64,000 nucleotides of DNA, taken from assembly GCF_000719095.1 (NCBI RefSeq), contig NZ_JOEH01000009.1:186001-250000 (forward strand), written 5' to 3'. Below, in pieces: positions 49,365-57,739 of the stretch. The stretch is from Streptacidiphilus jeojiense. Its GTDB lineage: Bacteria; Actinomycetota; Actinomycetes; Streptomycetales; Streptomycetaceae. The notes beneath the pieces were generated by a model, which was not told the origin of the DNA, did not search any database, and saw only the letters and a program-made list of their open reading frames with translations. Position 1 is the stretch's first letter. Every line of letters starts with the position of its first letter. The position numbers and the translations under genes are program-made.

Positions 49365-50381
49365 GTGTCCAGGCACGGGGGTCCGCACCGCAGGATGCTG
49401 CTGCTCTGCGCCGCCCTCGCGGTGTGCGGCCTGGTCGCGGTCTGGTCCGCCCGGAGCGTCCCCGACTTCCGGGCCAACCTGCTGCTCAACCTGGCACCGG
49501 AGTTCCTGGGCGCGATCGTGACCGTGCTCATCATCCAGCCCTTCCTGACCCGGATCGAGGAGGAACGGGTACGCGAGCACATCCGGCTCGACTACCCGGC
49601 CTTCTGCGAGCAGGTCGCCTCGGCCACTGACGTCGTCTTCGTGCTGGACACCTTCTCCTACCTCTTCTCCGGCCGCACCGCGGACCGCTTCGTCCGGGCG
49701 GCGACGGCCGCGGTCGGCCGGGGAGCGGTGGTGCGGGTCCTGCTGCTGGACCCCGAGTCGCTCGCCGCCCGGCAGCGCTCCGCCGAGATCCGGGAGGACG
49801 TGCGCCGCGAGATCATGCGCAACCTGCGCGACCTGCACCGGCTCCAGGCCGGCCTGCCCGCCGGACGCCGGGACCAGTTCCAGGTGCGGCTCTACGCAGC
49901 GGCCCCCTCGATCCAGCTCTACCGCTGGGGCGAGCGGATGATGGTCAGCTTCTACCCGGTCGACCGACTCTCCGGGGAGGGGCAGCAGTTGGAGGTGCGC
50001 GTCTCCACCCCGCTCGGCTCGTTCGTCGCCGAGCGCTTCGCCGACCTGTGGGCCAACGCCCGCCCGATGGCCGAGGTGATGACGCAGCGTCTGGTGCTGC
50101 TGCACGACGAGGGCGGGCGCAGCGCGCTGCAACTGGAGTACGTCCGGCGCCAGGACGGCCACGTCTACATCAGCGACCAACGGGTCGTGGTCGAACTCGC
50201 CCGGCGCCGACCCCGACCGCCCCGGGCCCAGATCGACGGAAGGGACGACGAGGTCTACGAGTTGGAGCTGGTGGACGACGCGGACGAGTCGCTGCTGGCG
50301 TCGCTGGGCGCGGACTTCGAGGAGAAGTACGGAACGCCGGTCGACGACGTCTTCGTGAGGCTGCGGCCAGTGGGGCTATAG
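49365..50381 (+). CDS. Membrane protein with PLD/DUF5919-like domain
   Basis: A 338-residue protein with two N-terminal membrane helices (about 11-28 and 42-60, the second being LGAIVTVLIIQPFL) and a cytoplasmic domain: VVRVLLLDPESLAARQRSAE, then FQVRLYAAAPSIQLYRWGERMMVSFYPVD, a pattern seen in phospholipase D-like DUF5919 proteins. The catalytic HKD motif of PLD is not present, so enzyme activity is doubtful. GTG 49365 has GGGGGTGAAG upstream. It ends 10 bp before the radical SAM gene, with which it is likely co-transcribed. Confidence 0.65.
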   Translation: MSRHGGPHRRMLLLCAALAVCGLVAVWSARSVPDFRANLLLNLAPEFLGAIVTVLIIQPFLTRIEEERVREHIRLDYPAFCEQVASATDVVFVLDTFSYLFSGRTADRFVRAATAAVGRGAVVRVLLLDPESLAARQRSAEIREDVRREIMRNLRDLHRLQAGLPAGRRDQFQVRLYAAAPSIQLYRWGERMMVSFYPVDRLSGEGQQLEVRVSTPLGSFVAERFADLWANARPMAEVMTQRLVLLHDEGGRSALQLEYVRRQDGHVYISDQRVVVELARRRPRPPRAQIDGRDDEVYELELVDDADESLLASLGADFEEKYGTPVDDVFVRLRPVGL

Positions 50382-50391
50382 CGTTGCCACT

Positions 50392-51693
50392 GTGCCGACC
50401 TCGCGCGACCGTACCGGACCGACCTTCAAAGCGGTCACCATGCCGCAACTGGCCGGGCTGCTCGCCCGCGCCGGGCTCGATCCCGCGGATCAGCTGAGAG
50501 CACGTGCGGTCGCCACCGTGCTGCCCTTCCGCACCAACTCCTATGTGGTGGACGAGCTGATCGACTGGGACGCGGCCCCGGACGACCCGATCTACCGGCT
50601 GGTCTTCCCGCAGCCGGACATGCTCCCGGCCGCGGACGTCAACCGTATCGCCCGCCTGCTGAGCGCGGGCGCCGCGCCCGGCGAACTGCAGGCCGCCGCG
50701 CACGCGGTCAGGATGCGGCTGAACCCGCACCCGGGCGAGCAGCTGTCGCTGAACACCCCGCGGTTGAACGGCGAGCCGGTCCACGGGATGCAGCACAAGT
50801 ACCCCGAGACGGTGCTGTTCTTCCCGCAGCAGGGCCAGACCTGCCACGCCTACTGCACCTACTGCTTCCGCTGGCCGCAGTTCGTGGGCGAGCCCGACCT
50901 GCGCATGGCCAGCAGCGACGCGGACACCCTGCGCGTCTACCTGCTGGCCCATCCGGAGGTCACCAGCGTCCTGATCACCGGTGGCGACCCGCTGATCATG
51001 AGCAGCGCGGTGCTGGCCCGCTATGTCGAGCCGCTGCTGGACGTGCCGCACCTGGAGTCGATCCGGATCGGCACCAAGGCACTCTCCTACTGGCCGCACC
51101 GTGTGCTCACCGACCCGGACGCCGACGACCTGCTGCGGCTGTTCGAGCGGGTCGGGAGCAGCGGGCGCACGCTCGCCTTCATGGCCCACTACTCGCATCC
51201 GCGGGAGCTGGAACCGGAGTCGGCCCGGCGGGCGGTGGACCGGATCCGCGGGACGGGGGCGGTGATCCGCGCCCAGGCGCCGCTGATCCGGGGGATCAAC
51301 GACCGGGCCGAGGACTGGGCGGTGCTGTGGCGGCGCCTGGTCGCCCAGGGCGCGGTGCCCTACTACCTCTTCGTCGAGCGCGACACCGGCCCGCAGGACT
51401 ACTTCGCGGTCCCGCTGGCCCGCGCCCACGAGATCTTCCGGGACGCGTACGCCCAGGTCTCCGGCCTCGCCCGGACGGTACGCGGGCCGATCATGTCGGC
51501 CACCCCTGGCAAGGTCCAGGTCGACGGCGTCGCCGAGGTCGGCGGCCAGCAGGCCTTCGTCCTGCACTACGTCCAGGCCCGCGACCCCGACCTGGTCGGC
51601 CGCCCCTTCTTCGCGGCCTACGACCCGTCGGCCCGCTGGCTGACCGAACTCAAGCCACTCCCGGGGGCGGGGCCGCTGCCGGGAGTGGACTAG
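50392..51693 (+). CDS. KamA family radical SAM aminomutase-like protein
   Basis: A 433-residue radical SAM enzyme like lysine 2,3-aminomutase, which interconverts alpha- and beta-lysine using SAM and PLP. The [4Fe-4S] cysteines are C151, C155 and C158 (CHAYCTYC), GGDPL follows, and ATPGKVQVDG holds the candidate PLP lysine (about 367). HKYPETVLFFP matches the family. The start is GTG 50392. A neighbouring carboxyethylornithine-synthase-like gene suggests both act on lysine or ornithine derivatives. Confidence 0.82.
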   Translation: MPTSRDRTGPTFKAVTMPQLAGLLARAGLDPADQLRARAVATVLPFRTNSYVVDELIDWDAAPDDPIYRLVFPQPDMLPAADVNRIARLLSAGAAPGELQAAAHAVRMRLNPHPGEQLSLNTPRLNGEPVHGMQHKYPETVLFFPQQGQTCHAYCTYCFRWPQFVGEPDLRMASSDADTLRVYLLAHPEVTSVLITGGDPLIMSSAVLARYVEPLLDVPHLESIRIGTKALSYWPHRVLTDPDADDLLRLFERVGSSGRTLAFMAHYSHPRELEPESARRAVDRIRGTGAVIRAQAPLIRGINDRAEDWAVLWRRLVAQGAVPYYLFVERDTGPQDYFAVPLARAHEIFRDAYAQVSGLARTVRGPIMSATPGKVQVDGVAEVGGQQAFVLHYVQARDPDLVGRPFFAAYDPSARWLTELKPLPGAGPLPGVD

Positions 51694-51726
51694 GTCCAGC
51701 GGTTCAGCGGTTCAGCGACAGCGCAG

Positions 51727-51758
51727 CGGGCCGCGCACGGTGCCTCGTGCGCGGCCCG
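51727..51758. terminator. Bidirectional hairpin terminator
   Basis: A perfect 13-bp stem (CGGGCCGCGCACG at 51727-51739 with its complement at 51746-51758) and 6-base loop sit between the radical SAM gene and the convergent chitinase. Confidence 0.8.
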
Positions 51759-51772
51759 CCCTGGGTTCCCGG

Positions 51773-53062
51773 TCAGTACCCGAGGGCGCTCAGGAACGCC
51801 TTGGTGTATCCCAGCGGCGACGTGCTGGGGACGGAGTCGCAGGTGGGGGACGCGTACGTGTAGGAGCAGGGCGTGTCCCGGTCCAGCGACCAGAAGTGCA
51901 GCCCGGCCAGGCCGTTGCTGCTTGCGTACGACGACAGCGTGCTCACGTCCGCGGTGGTGAAGGTCTCACTGGTGGCGTCGTTCATGCCGATCATCGGCGT
52001 GACGGCGATCTTGCTCGCCGCGATTCCGTAGGTGTGTTCCAGGTTCTTCACCGCCTGGATCGCCGACTGCGCCATCTCGCAGCTGCCGGAGGTGACGACG
52101 CACACGCTGCTGGACGCGCTGCCGTAGTCCATGGTCATCAGGTTGATGACGTAGTTCGTCAGGCTGGAGCCCTTCACCGCCTGGACGACCTCGCTGCCGA
52201 GCGAGTTCACCCCGCCGTAGCTGCCGTCGGATGCGCCCAGCGTGGCGAGCGTGAAGGAGAACTGCAGCTTCGGGTACTGCGCCTGCGCCCCCGCCGCGGC
52301 GGCGACCAGGTTCTGGATGTCCGACTGGCTCTGGCCGCCCTCGATGTCGAAGTCGATGCCGACCAGGTTCGTGCTCGCGTAGCGGGCGATGAAGGATTCC
52401 ATGCCGGCCGTCGAGGCACAGGTGAAGGTCCCCGCCGCACCGCCGGTCGAGACGACGTAGTTCAGGTTGGCGGTGTGGAGTTGGGCCACGTTCTCCGTGG
52501 CGAAGTTGGCACCCGAGACACCTCCCCAGGTCTCGCTGCCGCAGGCGCCGGTGGCGAACGCGAGCGTGAGCGCGGGCAGCTTCGGGACGTACTGCGACAC
52601 CAGGCTCCCGGAACCCACTACCGGCAGCACGGAGCCGGACGCGGCCGACTGCATCTGGTAGGTGTTCCAGTTCATGTTGATGGTGACGTCCTTGTACGGG
52701 CTGAAGAGCAGACCGCTCACCGAGCCCGTTCCGGTCCCGGTCCCCCCGCCCCCTCCGCCGCCCCCGGTCGATCCGCCGGTACACGCGCCGTTGGACGTCC
52801 ACGGCTGCCCGGAACCGGTACCGCCGTTGTTGGTGGCCGGATCGTTGCCCTGGGTCCAGTAGTTGGCGGTGTACTCGACCCCGTTCTCGCTGGCCTGCTG
52901 GCCGGCGGTGTAGACGGTGGAGGAGCTCCACGCCGTCGCGCAGGTGACCGCCGCCTGCGCGGCGGGCGCCGAGACCACCGCGATGACCGATCCACCGATC
53001 GCCAGCCCGAAGGCCGAACCGGCTATGAGTGCTGAGTGAAGAATCCGTCTTCCGACCCGCAT
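51773..53062 (-). CDS. Secreted GH18 chitinase with CBM5/12-type domain
   Basis: A 429-residue chitinase. The signal peptide ends near AQAAV (37). A chitin-binding domain of CBM5/12 type follows (about 40-92, WSSSTVYTAGQQASENGVEY with conserved Trp/Tyr), then a Gly/Thr-rich linker (93-112) and the GH18 barrel (113-429). The catalytic signature GIDFDIE carries acid Glu241 with Asp239 and Asp237. GGAGG precedes ATG 53062. Two DasR-type sites lie about 95-130 bp upstream, consistent with GlcNAc-responsive control. It degrades chitin to oligomers. Confidence 0.93.
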   Translation of the reverse strand: MRVGRRILHSALIAGSAFGLAIGGSVIAVVSAPAAQAAVTCATAWSSSTVYTAGQQASENGVEYTANYWTQGNDPATNNGGTGSGQPWTSNGACTGGSTGGGGGGGGTGTGTGSVSGLLFSPYKDVTINMNWNTYQMQSAASGSVLPVVGSGSLVSQYVPKLPALTLAFATGACGSETWGGVSGANFATENVAQLHTANLNYVVSTGGAAGTFTCASTAGMESFIARYASTNLVGIDFDIEGGQSQSDIQNLVAAAAGAQAQYPKLQFSFTLATLGASDGSYGGVNSLGSEVVQAVKGSSLTNYVINLMTMDYGSASSSVCVVTSGSCEMAQSAIQAVKNLEHTYGIAASKIAVTPMIGMNDATSETFTTADVSTLSSYASSNGLAGLHFWSLDRDTPCSYTYASPTCDSVPSTSPLGYTKAFLSALGY

Positions 53063-53155
53063 GAACCCTCCAAGGGGGAGAGGAGCTTGGCGATCGCACA
53101 TCGCACCTTGTCAGTGGACCGACAAGGTGACTCACTTTGTACGGCCGGTGAACGG

Positions 53156-53194
53156 ATTGGTCAAGACCACTCACCCAGATTGGTACAGACCAGA
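53156..53194. promoter_or_regulatory. Two DasR-responsive-element-like sites
   Basis: ATTGGTCAAGACCACT (53156-53171) and ATTGGTACAGACCAGA (53179-53194) resemble the dre consensus ACTGGTCTAGACCACT; the first matches at 14 of 16 positions. They are 23 bp apart, upstream of the chitinase, where paired GGTC-GACC repeats are known from Streptomyces chitinase promoters. Confidence 0.65.
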
Positions 53195-53247
53195 GTGAGA
53201 AGCTGCTCCGAACCCGGCCGAACTCGCAGGCCCTCACGCGTGATCTG

Positions 53248-53290
53248 AGCCCATGTACCAATCTGGTACATGGGCTAGGCTTGGTACATG
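53248..53290 (+). promoter_or_regulatory. vapB operator and leaderless promoter
   Basis: A 29-bp perfect palindrome (arms AGCCCATGTACCA and TGGTACATGGGCT around ATC, 53248-53276) precedes the vapB start. TAGGCT at 53276-53281 lies 6 nt before ATG 53288. A further half-site, TTGGTACATG, includes the start codon itself, and TTGGTACA recurs at 53180. The site would block -35 access when bound. Confidence 0.7.
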
Positions 53291-53548
53291 TCCATGAAGC
53301 GCACGAATGTCTATGCCGACCCCGAGGATCTCGCCATCATCAAGGAGGCGGCCCGGCGTCGGGGGATAAGCGAGGCCGAGATCATTCGCCAGGGCATTCA
53401 TCTGGCAGCCATGGCGAACCGGGTCTGGGACGAGCCGCTGTTCTCACGCACCTTTGAAGGCTCCGGTCGCACTCCGACCAAGGAGGATGTGCGCAGCGCT
53501 GTGGCTGATGCCGTTCGACGTGAGCCGGACCCCGGGACCGCCACGTGA
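53288..53548 (+). CDS. vapB: VapB-like ribbon-helix-helix antitoxin
   Basis: An 86-residue antitoxin. MKRTNVYADPEDLAIIKEAARRRGISEAEIIRQGI is a ribbon-helix-helix of the CopG type, which binds DNA as a dimer of dimers; the C terminus (EPLFSRTFEG) should wrap the toxin. ATG 53288 is leaderless; ATG 53294 is an alternative. Its stop overlaps vapC by 4 bp. Autoregulation through the adjacent palindrome is expected. Confidence 0.85.
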   Translation: MSMKRTNVYADPEDLAIIKEAARRRGISEAEIIRQGIHLAAMANRVWDEPLFSRTFEGSGRTPTKEDVRSAVADAVRREPDPGTAT

Positions 53549-53988
53549 TCATTGTCGTCGCCGACACCTCCGGCCTGCTGGCCGCGCTCGACTCCACCCA
53601 CCCCGAGCACGGTTCGGCCAATGAAGCGATCATGGCTGCCGGGCTCCTCGTCATGTCTCCACTCCTGCTCGCTGAGCTCGATCACGTGGCCACCCGTGAG
53701 CTCGGCCGCGAAGCGGCGATCAGCGCTGTCGACGACATTCGACGCTGGATGGGGAGAGGCCGCGTCGTCGTCCCTGAGATCACCGAGGACCATCTCGGCG
53801 CCGCCCAGTCCATGCGGGCGCGTCACGCCGCGCTCAACCTCGACCTCGCCGACGCCGTGAACGTCGCCCTGGCATCCGACTACGACACCGATGCCGTCCT
53901 CACTCTCGACCGCCGTGACTTCCGCGCCCTGCGCCCTCTCAGCCACCACAAGGCGTTCCGGCTCCTGCCCGACGACCTTCCGCTCTGA
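53545..53988 (+). CDS. vapC: VapC-like PIN domain toxin
   Basis: A 147-residue PIN-domain ribonuclease. Active-site acids appear at D7 (VADTSG), E44 (LAELDH), D103 (LADAVN) and D122 (TLDRRDF), so the Mg-binding site is complete. It is translationally coupled to the antitoxin (ATGA-type overlap, GTG start). A hairpin terminator follows at 54046, shared with the convergent tRNA. Confidence 0.88.
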   Translation: MIIVVADTSGLLAALDSTHPEHGSANEAIMAAGLLVMSPLLLAELDHVATRELGREAAISAVDDIRRWMGRGRVVVPEITEDHLGAAQSMRARHAALNLDLADAVNVALASDYDTDAVLTLDRRDFRALRPLSHHKAFRLLPDDLPL

Positions 53989-54045
53989 TGCACGGTCCGA
54001 GCAGGTCCAATGCGGGCCGGCGAGAAGGAAATTGAGACGAAAACG

Positions 54046-54082
54046 CAGATGGCCCGCACCGACGAACGGTGCGGGCCATCTG
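54046..54082. terminator. Hairpin terminator after tRNA-Ser (GGA)
   Basis: A 15-bp perfect stem (CAGATGGCCCGCACC at 54046-54060, complement at 54068-54082) with a 7-base loop is followed on the minus strand by TTTT (54042-54039). It ends the tRNA transcript and faces vapC. Confidence 0.85.
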
Positions 54083-54087
54083 ACCTG

Positions 54088-54172
54088 CGGAGGATACGAG
54101 ATTCGAACTCGTGAGGGGTTGCCCCCAACACGCTTTCCAAGCGTGCGCCCTAGGCCACTAGGCGAATCCTCC
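54088..54172 (-). tRNA. tRNA-Ser, anticodon GGA
   Basis: An 85-nt tRNA read leftward. Acceptor GGAGGAT pairs with ATCCTCC and discriminator G. Anticodon loop TTGGAAA gives GGA for serine UCC/UCU. It has a long variable arm (TTGGGGGCAACCCC) and a TTCGAAT T-loop. CCA is not encoded. Confidence 0.95.
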
Positions 54173-54281
54173 GTGGGAGAGCTTACTAGATGTTTGGGGG
54201 TGCTCGTGCACACGTTTCGCTGGGCTGACCTGGGGATCGGTCGTGGGGCGTATGTCAGTGGGGACCGTTATGGTCAGTGAC

Positions 54282-56474
54282 GTGTCGCTCGCTCTCTATC
54301 GCCGCTATCGCCCCGAGACCTTCGCCGAGGTCATCGGTCAGGAGCACGTCACCGGTCCGCTCCAGCAGGCGCTGCGCAACAACCGGGTCAATCACGCGTA
54401 CCTGTTCAGCGGTCCCCGCGGCTGCGGCAAGACGACCAGTGCGCGCATTCTCGCGCGCTGTCTGAACTGCGAGCAGGGGCCGACGCCCACCCCCTGCGGG
54501 GTGTGCCAGTCCTGTACCGACCTGGCCCGCGGCGGGCCCGGGTCGATCGACGTCATCGAGATCGACGCCGCCTCGCACGGTGGTGTCGACGACACCCGTG
54601 ACCTGCGGGAGAAGGCGTTCTTCGCGCCTGCCTCCAGCCGCTACAAGATCTACATCATCGACGAGGCCCACATGGTCTCGACGGCCGGCTTCAACGCGCT
54701 GCTGAAGGTGGTGGAGGAGCCGCCGGAGCACCTCAAGTTCATCTTCGCCACCACCGAGCCCGAGAAGGTCATCGGGACGATCCGCTCGCGGACCCACCAC
54801 TACCCCTTTCGGCTGGTTCCGCCGGGGACCCTGCGCGACTACCTGGCCGAGGTCTGCGGCCGGGAGGAAATCCGGGTCGAGGACACCGTGTACCCGCTGG
54901 TGGTCCGCGCCGGCGCCGGCTCGGTGCGCGACTCGATGTCGGTGATGGACCAACTGCTGGCCGGCGCCGCCGACCAGGGTGTGACCTACGCCATGGCGAC
55001 CTCGCTGCTCGGCTACACCGACGCCGGGCTGCTGGACGAGGTGGTGGACGCCTTCGCCGCGCAGGACGGCGCGACGGTGTTCGGCATCGTGGACCGGGTC
55101 ATCGAGGGCGGCCACGACCCGCGCCGCTTCGTTGCCGACCTGCTGGAGCGGCTGCGTGACCTGGTGATCCTCTCCGCCGTGCCGGACGCGGGGGAGAAGG
55201 GCATCATCGACGCGCCCGCCGACCGGATCGCGCTGATGGAGCAGCAGGCCGCGAAGTTCGGCCCCGCCGAGCTCAGCCGTGCCGCCGACATCGTGAACAC
55301 CGGACTGACCGAGATGCGGGGGGCGACCTCGCCCCGGCTGCAGCTCGAACTGATCTGCGCCCGGGTGATGCTGCCCGGTGCCTACGACGACGAGCGGTCC
55401 ACCCAGGCCCGGTTGGACCGGCTGGAGCGGCGTGGGGCCTTCGCGGGCGGGCACGAGGTGACGGCTCCGCCGGTGACGATCGCGTCCGCCCCGGCGCCGG
55501 TGCTGGAGGCGGCACCGGTGCGGCATCAGCCGCTGCAGCAGCAGGCAGCTGCTGCGCCGGCGCAGGCCGCAGCACCTGCACCGTCGGCTCCCGCTTCGGC
55601 TCCCGCGCCTGCTCAGCAGCCCGCAGCGGCGCCGGCACCTGGGGGCGCCGCGCCGCGCGGGGCCTGGCCGGTGCCGCGCAGCTTCCCCGCGGCAGGGGGC
55701 GCGCCCGCGGCGGACTCCGCTCCGCCAACGGCACCGGCGCCCGCGCCCGCCGCGCAGCCCGCGCCCCCACAGCAGGCCGCTCCGCAGCAGCAGCCCGCCC
55801 CTCCGCAGGCCCAGGTCCAGGCCCCGCAGCCGCAGGCCCAGCAGGGCGGCGCCGGTCAGATCAGGCAGATGTGGCCGCAGATCCTGGACGCGGTGAAGGG
55901 TCGCCGCCGGGTCACCTGGATGCTGGTCCAGCAGGCCCAGGTGGCCGGCTTCGACGGCAGTACGCTCCAGCTCTCGTTCGAGCACGCCGGCACCCGGGAC
56001 GGATTCGTCAACGGCGGCCATGACGAGATCCTGCGGCAGGCGCTCCAGGACTCCTTCGGGATGTCCTGGCGGATCGACTGCATCATCGATCCGTCGGTGG
56101 GGCGCGGTCCGGCGCCGGGTTCGGGCCCCGGGCAGGCGGCACCACAGCCGATGCAGCAGGGCGCGCCGCAGCAGCCGCAGCAGCAGTACCAGGCGCCGCC
56201 GACCCAGCAGTTCGCGCCGCCGCCGACGCAGATGACGCAGTCCGCACCTCCCGTCCCGCAGCCCTCGGCGCCTGCGCAAGCGCCTGCGCAACCGTCGTCT
56301 TCGCCGCAGCCCTCGGCACCCGCGCCGGACCCGCACCCGCACCCGCTCTCGCCGGACGACGAGACGATCCCCGAGGAGGAGGCCGGCTACGGCCAGGGCA
56401 TGGTCTCGGGCCCGGAGCTGATCATGAAGGAGCTGGGTGCGACCGTCATCCAGGAGATCGAGCACGATCGGTGA
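54282..56474 (+). CDS. dnaX: DNA polymerase III subunit gamma/tau
   Basis: A 730-residue clamp-loader subunit. Walker A is GPRGCGKT at 44-51; zinc ligands are C63, C72, C75 and C78; Walker B is IIDEAH near 122; the SRC-like sensor region SRTHHYPFR follows. A long Pro/Gln/Ala-rich linker (about 395-525) leads to a tau-like domain (MWPQILDAVKGRRRVTWMLVQ) and a second linker. Start GTG 54282 (SLALYRRYRPETF) was chosen over ATG 54270 and GTG 54243 because TATGGT lies 7 nt upstream, giving a leaderless mRNA, and because family members begin at this point. No frameshift slippery site was seen. Confidence 0.94.
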   Translation: MSLALYRRYRPETFAEVIGQEHVTGPLQQALRNNRVNHAYLFSGPRGCGKTTSARILARCLNCEQGPTPTPCGVCQSCTDLARGGPGSIDVIEIDAASHGGVDDTRDLREKAFFAPASSRYKIYIIDEAHMVSTAGFNALLKVVEEPPEHLKFIFATTEPEKVIGTIRSRTHHYPFRLVPPGTLRDYLAEVCGREEIRVEDTVYPLVVRAGAGSVRDSMSVMDQLLAGAADQGVTYAMATSLLGYTDAGLLDEVVDAFAAQDGATVFGIVDRVIEGGHDPRRFVADLLERLRDLVILSAVPDAGEKGIIDAPADRIALMEQQAAKFGPAELSRAADIVNTGLTEMRGATSPRLQLELICARVMLPGAYDDERSTQARLDRLERRGAFAGGHEVTAPPVTIASAPAPVLEAAPVRHQPLQQQAAAAPAQAAAPAPSAPASAPAPAQQPAAAPAPGGAAPRGAWPVPRSFPAAGGAPAADSAPPTAPAPAPAAQPAPPQQAAPQQQPAPPQAQVQAPQPQAQQGGAGQIRQMWPQILDAVKGRRRVTWMLVQQAQVAGFDGSTLQLSFEHAGTRDGFVNGGHDEILRQALQDSFGMSWRIDCIIDPSVGRGPAPGSGPGQAAPQPMQQGAPQQPQQQYQAPPTQQFAPPPTQMTQSAPPVPQPSAPAQAPAQPSSSPQPSAPAPDPHPHPLSPDDETIPEEEAGYGQGMVSGPELIMKELGATVIQEIEHDR

Positions 56475-56588
56475 ACCCGCCGGGAGTCGAACACGTAGGC
56501 TCAGCGGGGGAGCGGCCCGCTGGATCGAGTGGGCCGACCCGGCAGTGATCAAGCAGTGACCCGGCAGCACCTCAGACAGGAGCGAACC

Positions 56589-56930
56589 ATGTTCCCCGGT
56601 GGCGGACAGCCCGACATGCAGGCCCTGCTCCAGCAGGCCCAGCAGATGCAGCAGCAGCTTGCCCGGACCCAGGCCGAGCTGGCCGAGACGACGGTGCAGG
56701 GCACCGCGGGCGGCGGCCTGGTGCAGGCCACCGTCAGCGGCACCGGTGAGCTGAAGGCCCTGGTCATCGACCCCAAGGCGGTGGATCCGGACGACACCGA
56801 GACCCTCGCCGACCTGATCCTCGCGGCCGTGCGGGACGGCAACGCCGCCGCGCAGAAGCTCGCGGCCGAGCGGCTCGGCCCGCTGGCACAGGGCCTCGGC
56901 GGCGGCGGGATCCCCGGTCTGCCGTTCTGA
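56589..56930 (+). CDS. YbaB/EbfC family nucleoid-associated protein
   Basis: A 113-residue DNA-binding dimer that associates with the nucleoid. [22 protein letters not shown] is the opening helix and [28 protein letters not shown] the characteristic strand. AGGAG before ATG 56589 fixes the start. Its position between dnaX and recR is the conserved bacterial order. Confidence 0.93.
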   Translation: MFPGGGQPDMQALLQQAQQMQQQLARTQAELAETTVQGTAGGGLVQATVSGTGELKALVIDPKAVDPDDTETLADLILAAVRDGNAAAQKLAAERLGPLAQGLGGGGIPGLPF

Positions 56931-56940
56931 GGTCCGCCGC

Positions 56941-56990
56941 ACCGGGGAAAGCACCGAGAAGCACTGGGAAGCATCGGGAAGCACCGGGAA
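56941..56990. repeat. Five tandem decamers between ybaB and recR
   Basis: Four 10-bp units, GCACCGAGAA, GCACTGGGAA, GCATCGGGAA and GCACCGGGAA (56951-56990), follow a degenerate ACCGGGGAAA (56941-56950). The 10-bp period is close to one helical turn. The function is unknown; it could bind a regulator or arise by slippage. Confidence 0.6.
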
Positions 56991-57139
56991 CCAACCCCGG
57001 CGGGCGCCCCAGGACCTCCGTACGCCCCCGGCGTGAATAACGTCGGGTGTGTCGTGAGGCTGTGGAGCAGACCCCGGCCAGAGGATGATGGCACCCGTAA
57101 CGGGAACGGCCATGACACCGAAAGGACAGGAGCGGAAGC

Positions 57140-57739
57140 GTGTACGAAGGCGTGGTCCAGGACCTCATCGACGAGTTGGGCAGGCTGCCCGGCGTCGGTC
57201 CCAAGAGCGCGCAGCGGATCGCCTTCCACATCCTGCAGTCCGATCCGGTGGACGTGCGCCGCCTCGCGCACGCGCTCAACGAGGTCAAGGAGAAGGTCCG
57301 CTTCTGCGTGGTCTGCGGCAACGTCTCCGAGTCGGAGCGCTGCCGGGTCTGCCTGGACCCGCGCCGGGACCCCGCGGTGATCTGCGTCGTCGAGGAGCCC
57401 AAGGACGTGGTCGCGGTGGAGCGCACCCGCGAGTTCCGCGGCCGGTACCACGTGCTCGGCGGGGCGATCAGTCCGATCGAGGGCGTCGGCCCCGACGACC
57501 TGCGGATCAGGGAGTTGATGACCCGTCTCGCCGACGGTGTGGTCACCGAGCTGATCCTGGCCACCGACCCCAACCTCGAGGGGGAGGCGACCGCGACCTA
57601 CCTGGCCCGGCTGCTCAAGCCGATGGGCCTGCGAGTGACCCGCCTGGCCAGTGGCCTGCCGGTCGGGGGAGACCTGGAGTACGCCGACGAGGTCACCCTC
57701 GGACGGGCCTTTGAAGGGAGACGACTTCTCGATGTCTGA
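57140..57739 (+). CDS. recR: Recombination protein RecR
   Basis: A 199-residue ring-forming protein that loads RecA in RecFOR repair. The helix-hairpin-helix is [15 protein letters not shown] (16-30). Zinc ligands are C56, C59, C68 and C71 (CVVCG...CRVC). The Toprim domain starts at [14 protein letters not shown] 57140 follows GGAGCGG. It overlaps the next gene by 8 bp. Confidence 0.95.
   Translation: MYEGVVQDLIDELGRLPGVGPKSAQRIAFHILQSDPVDVRRLAHALNEVKEKVRFCVVCGNVSESERCRVCLDPRRDPAVICVVEEPKDVVAVERTREFRGRYHVLGGAISPIEGVGPDDLRIRELMTRLADGVVTELILATDPNLEGEATATYLARLLKPMGLRVTRLASGLPVGGDLEYADEVTLGRAFEGRRLLDV

Noticed and set aside
54173..54281. Search for the small signal-recognition-particle RNA upstream of dnaX
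   Set aside because: The conserved GGAAG/AGCAGCC core is not present in this gap; no RNA gene can be supported.
55440..56350. Possible programmed frameshift in dnaX for a separate gamma subunit
   Set aside because: No A-rich slippery heptamer with a following stop was seen; the Pro/Gln linkers are simply low complexity.
54255..57113. 952-codon minus-strand frame opposite dnaX and ybaB
   Set aside because: Composition is Arg/Leu/Gly-rich shadow coding with no motifs; it spans two conserved genes on the other strand.
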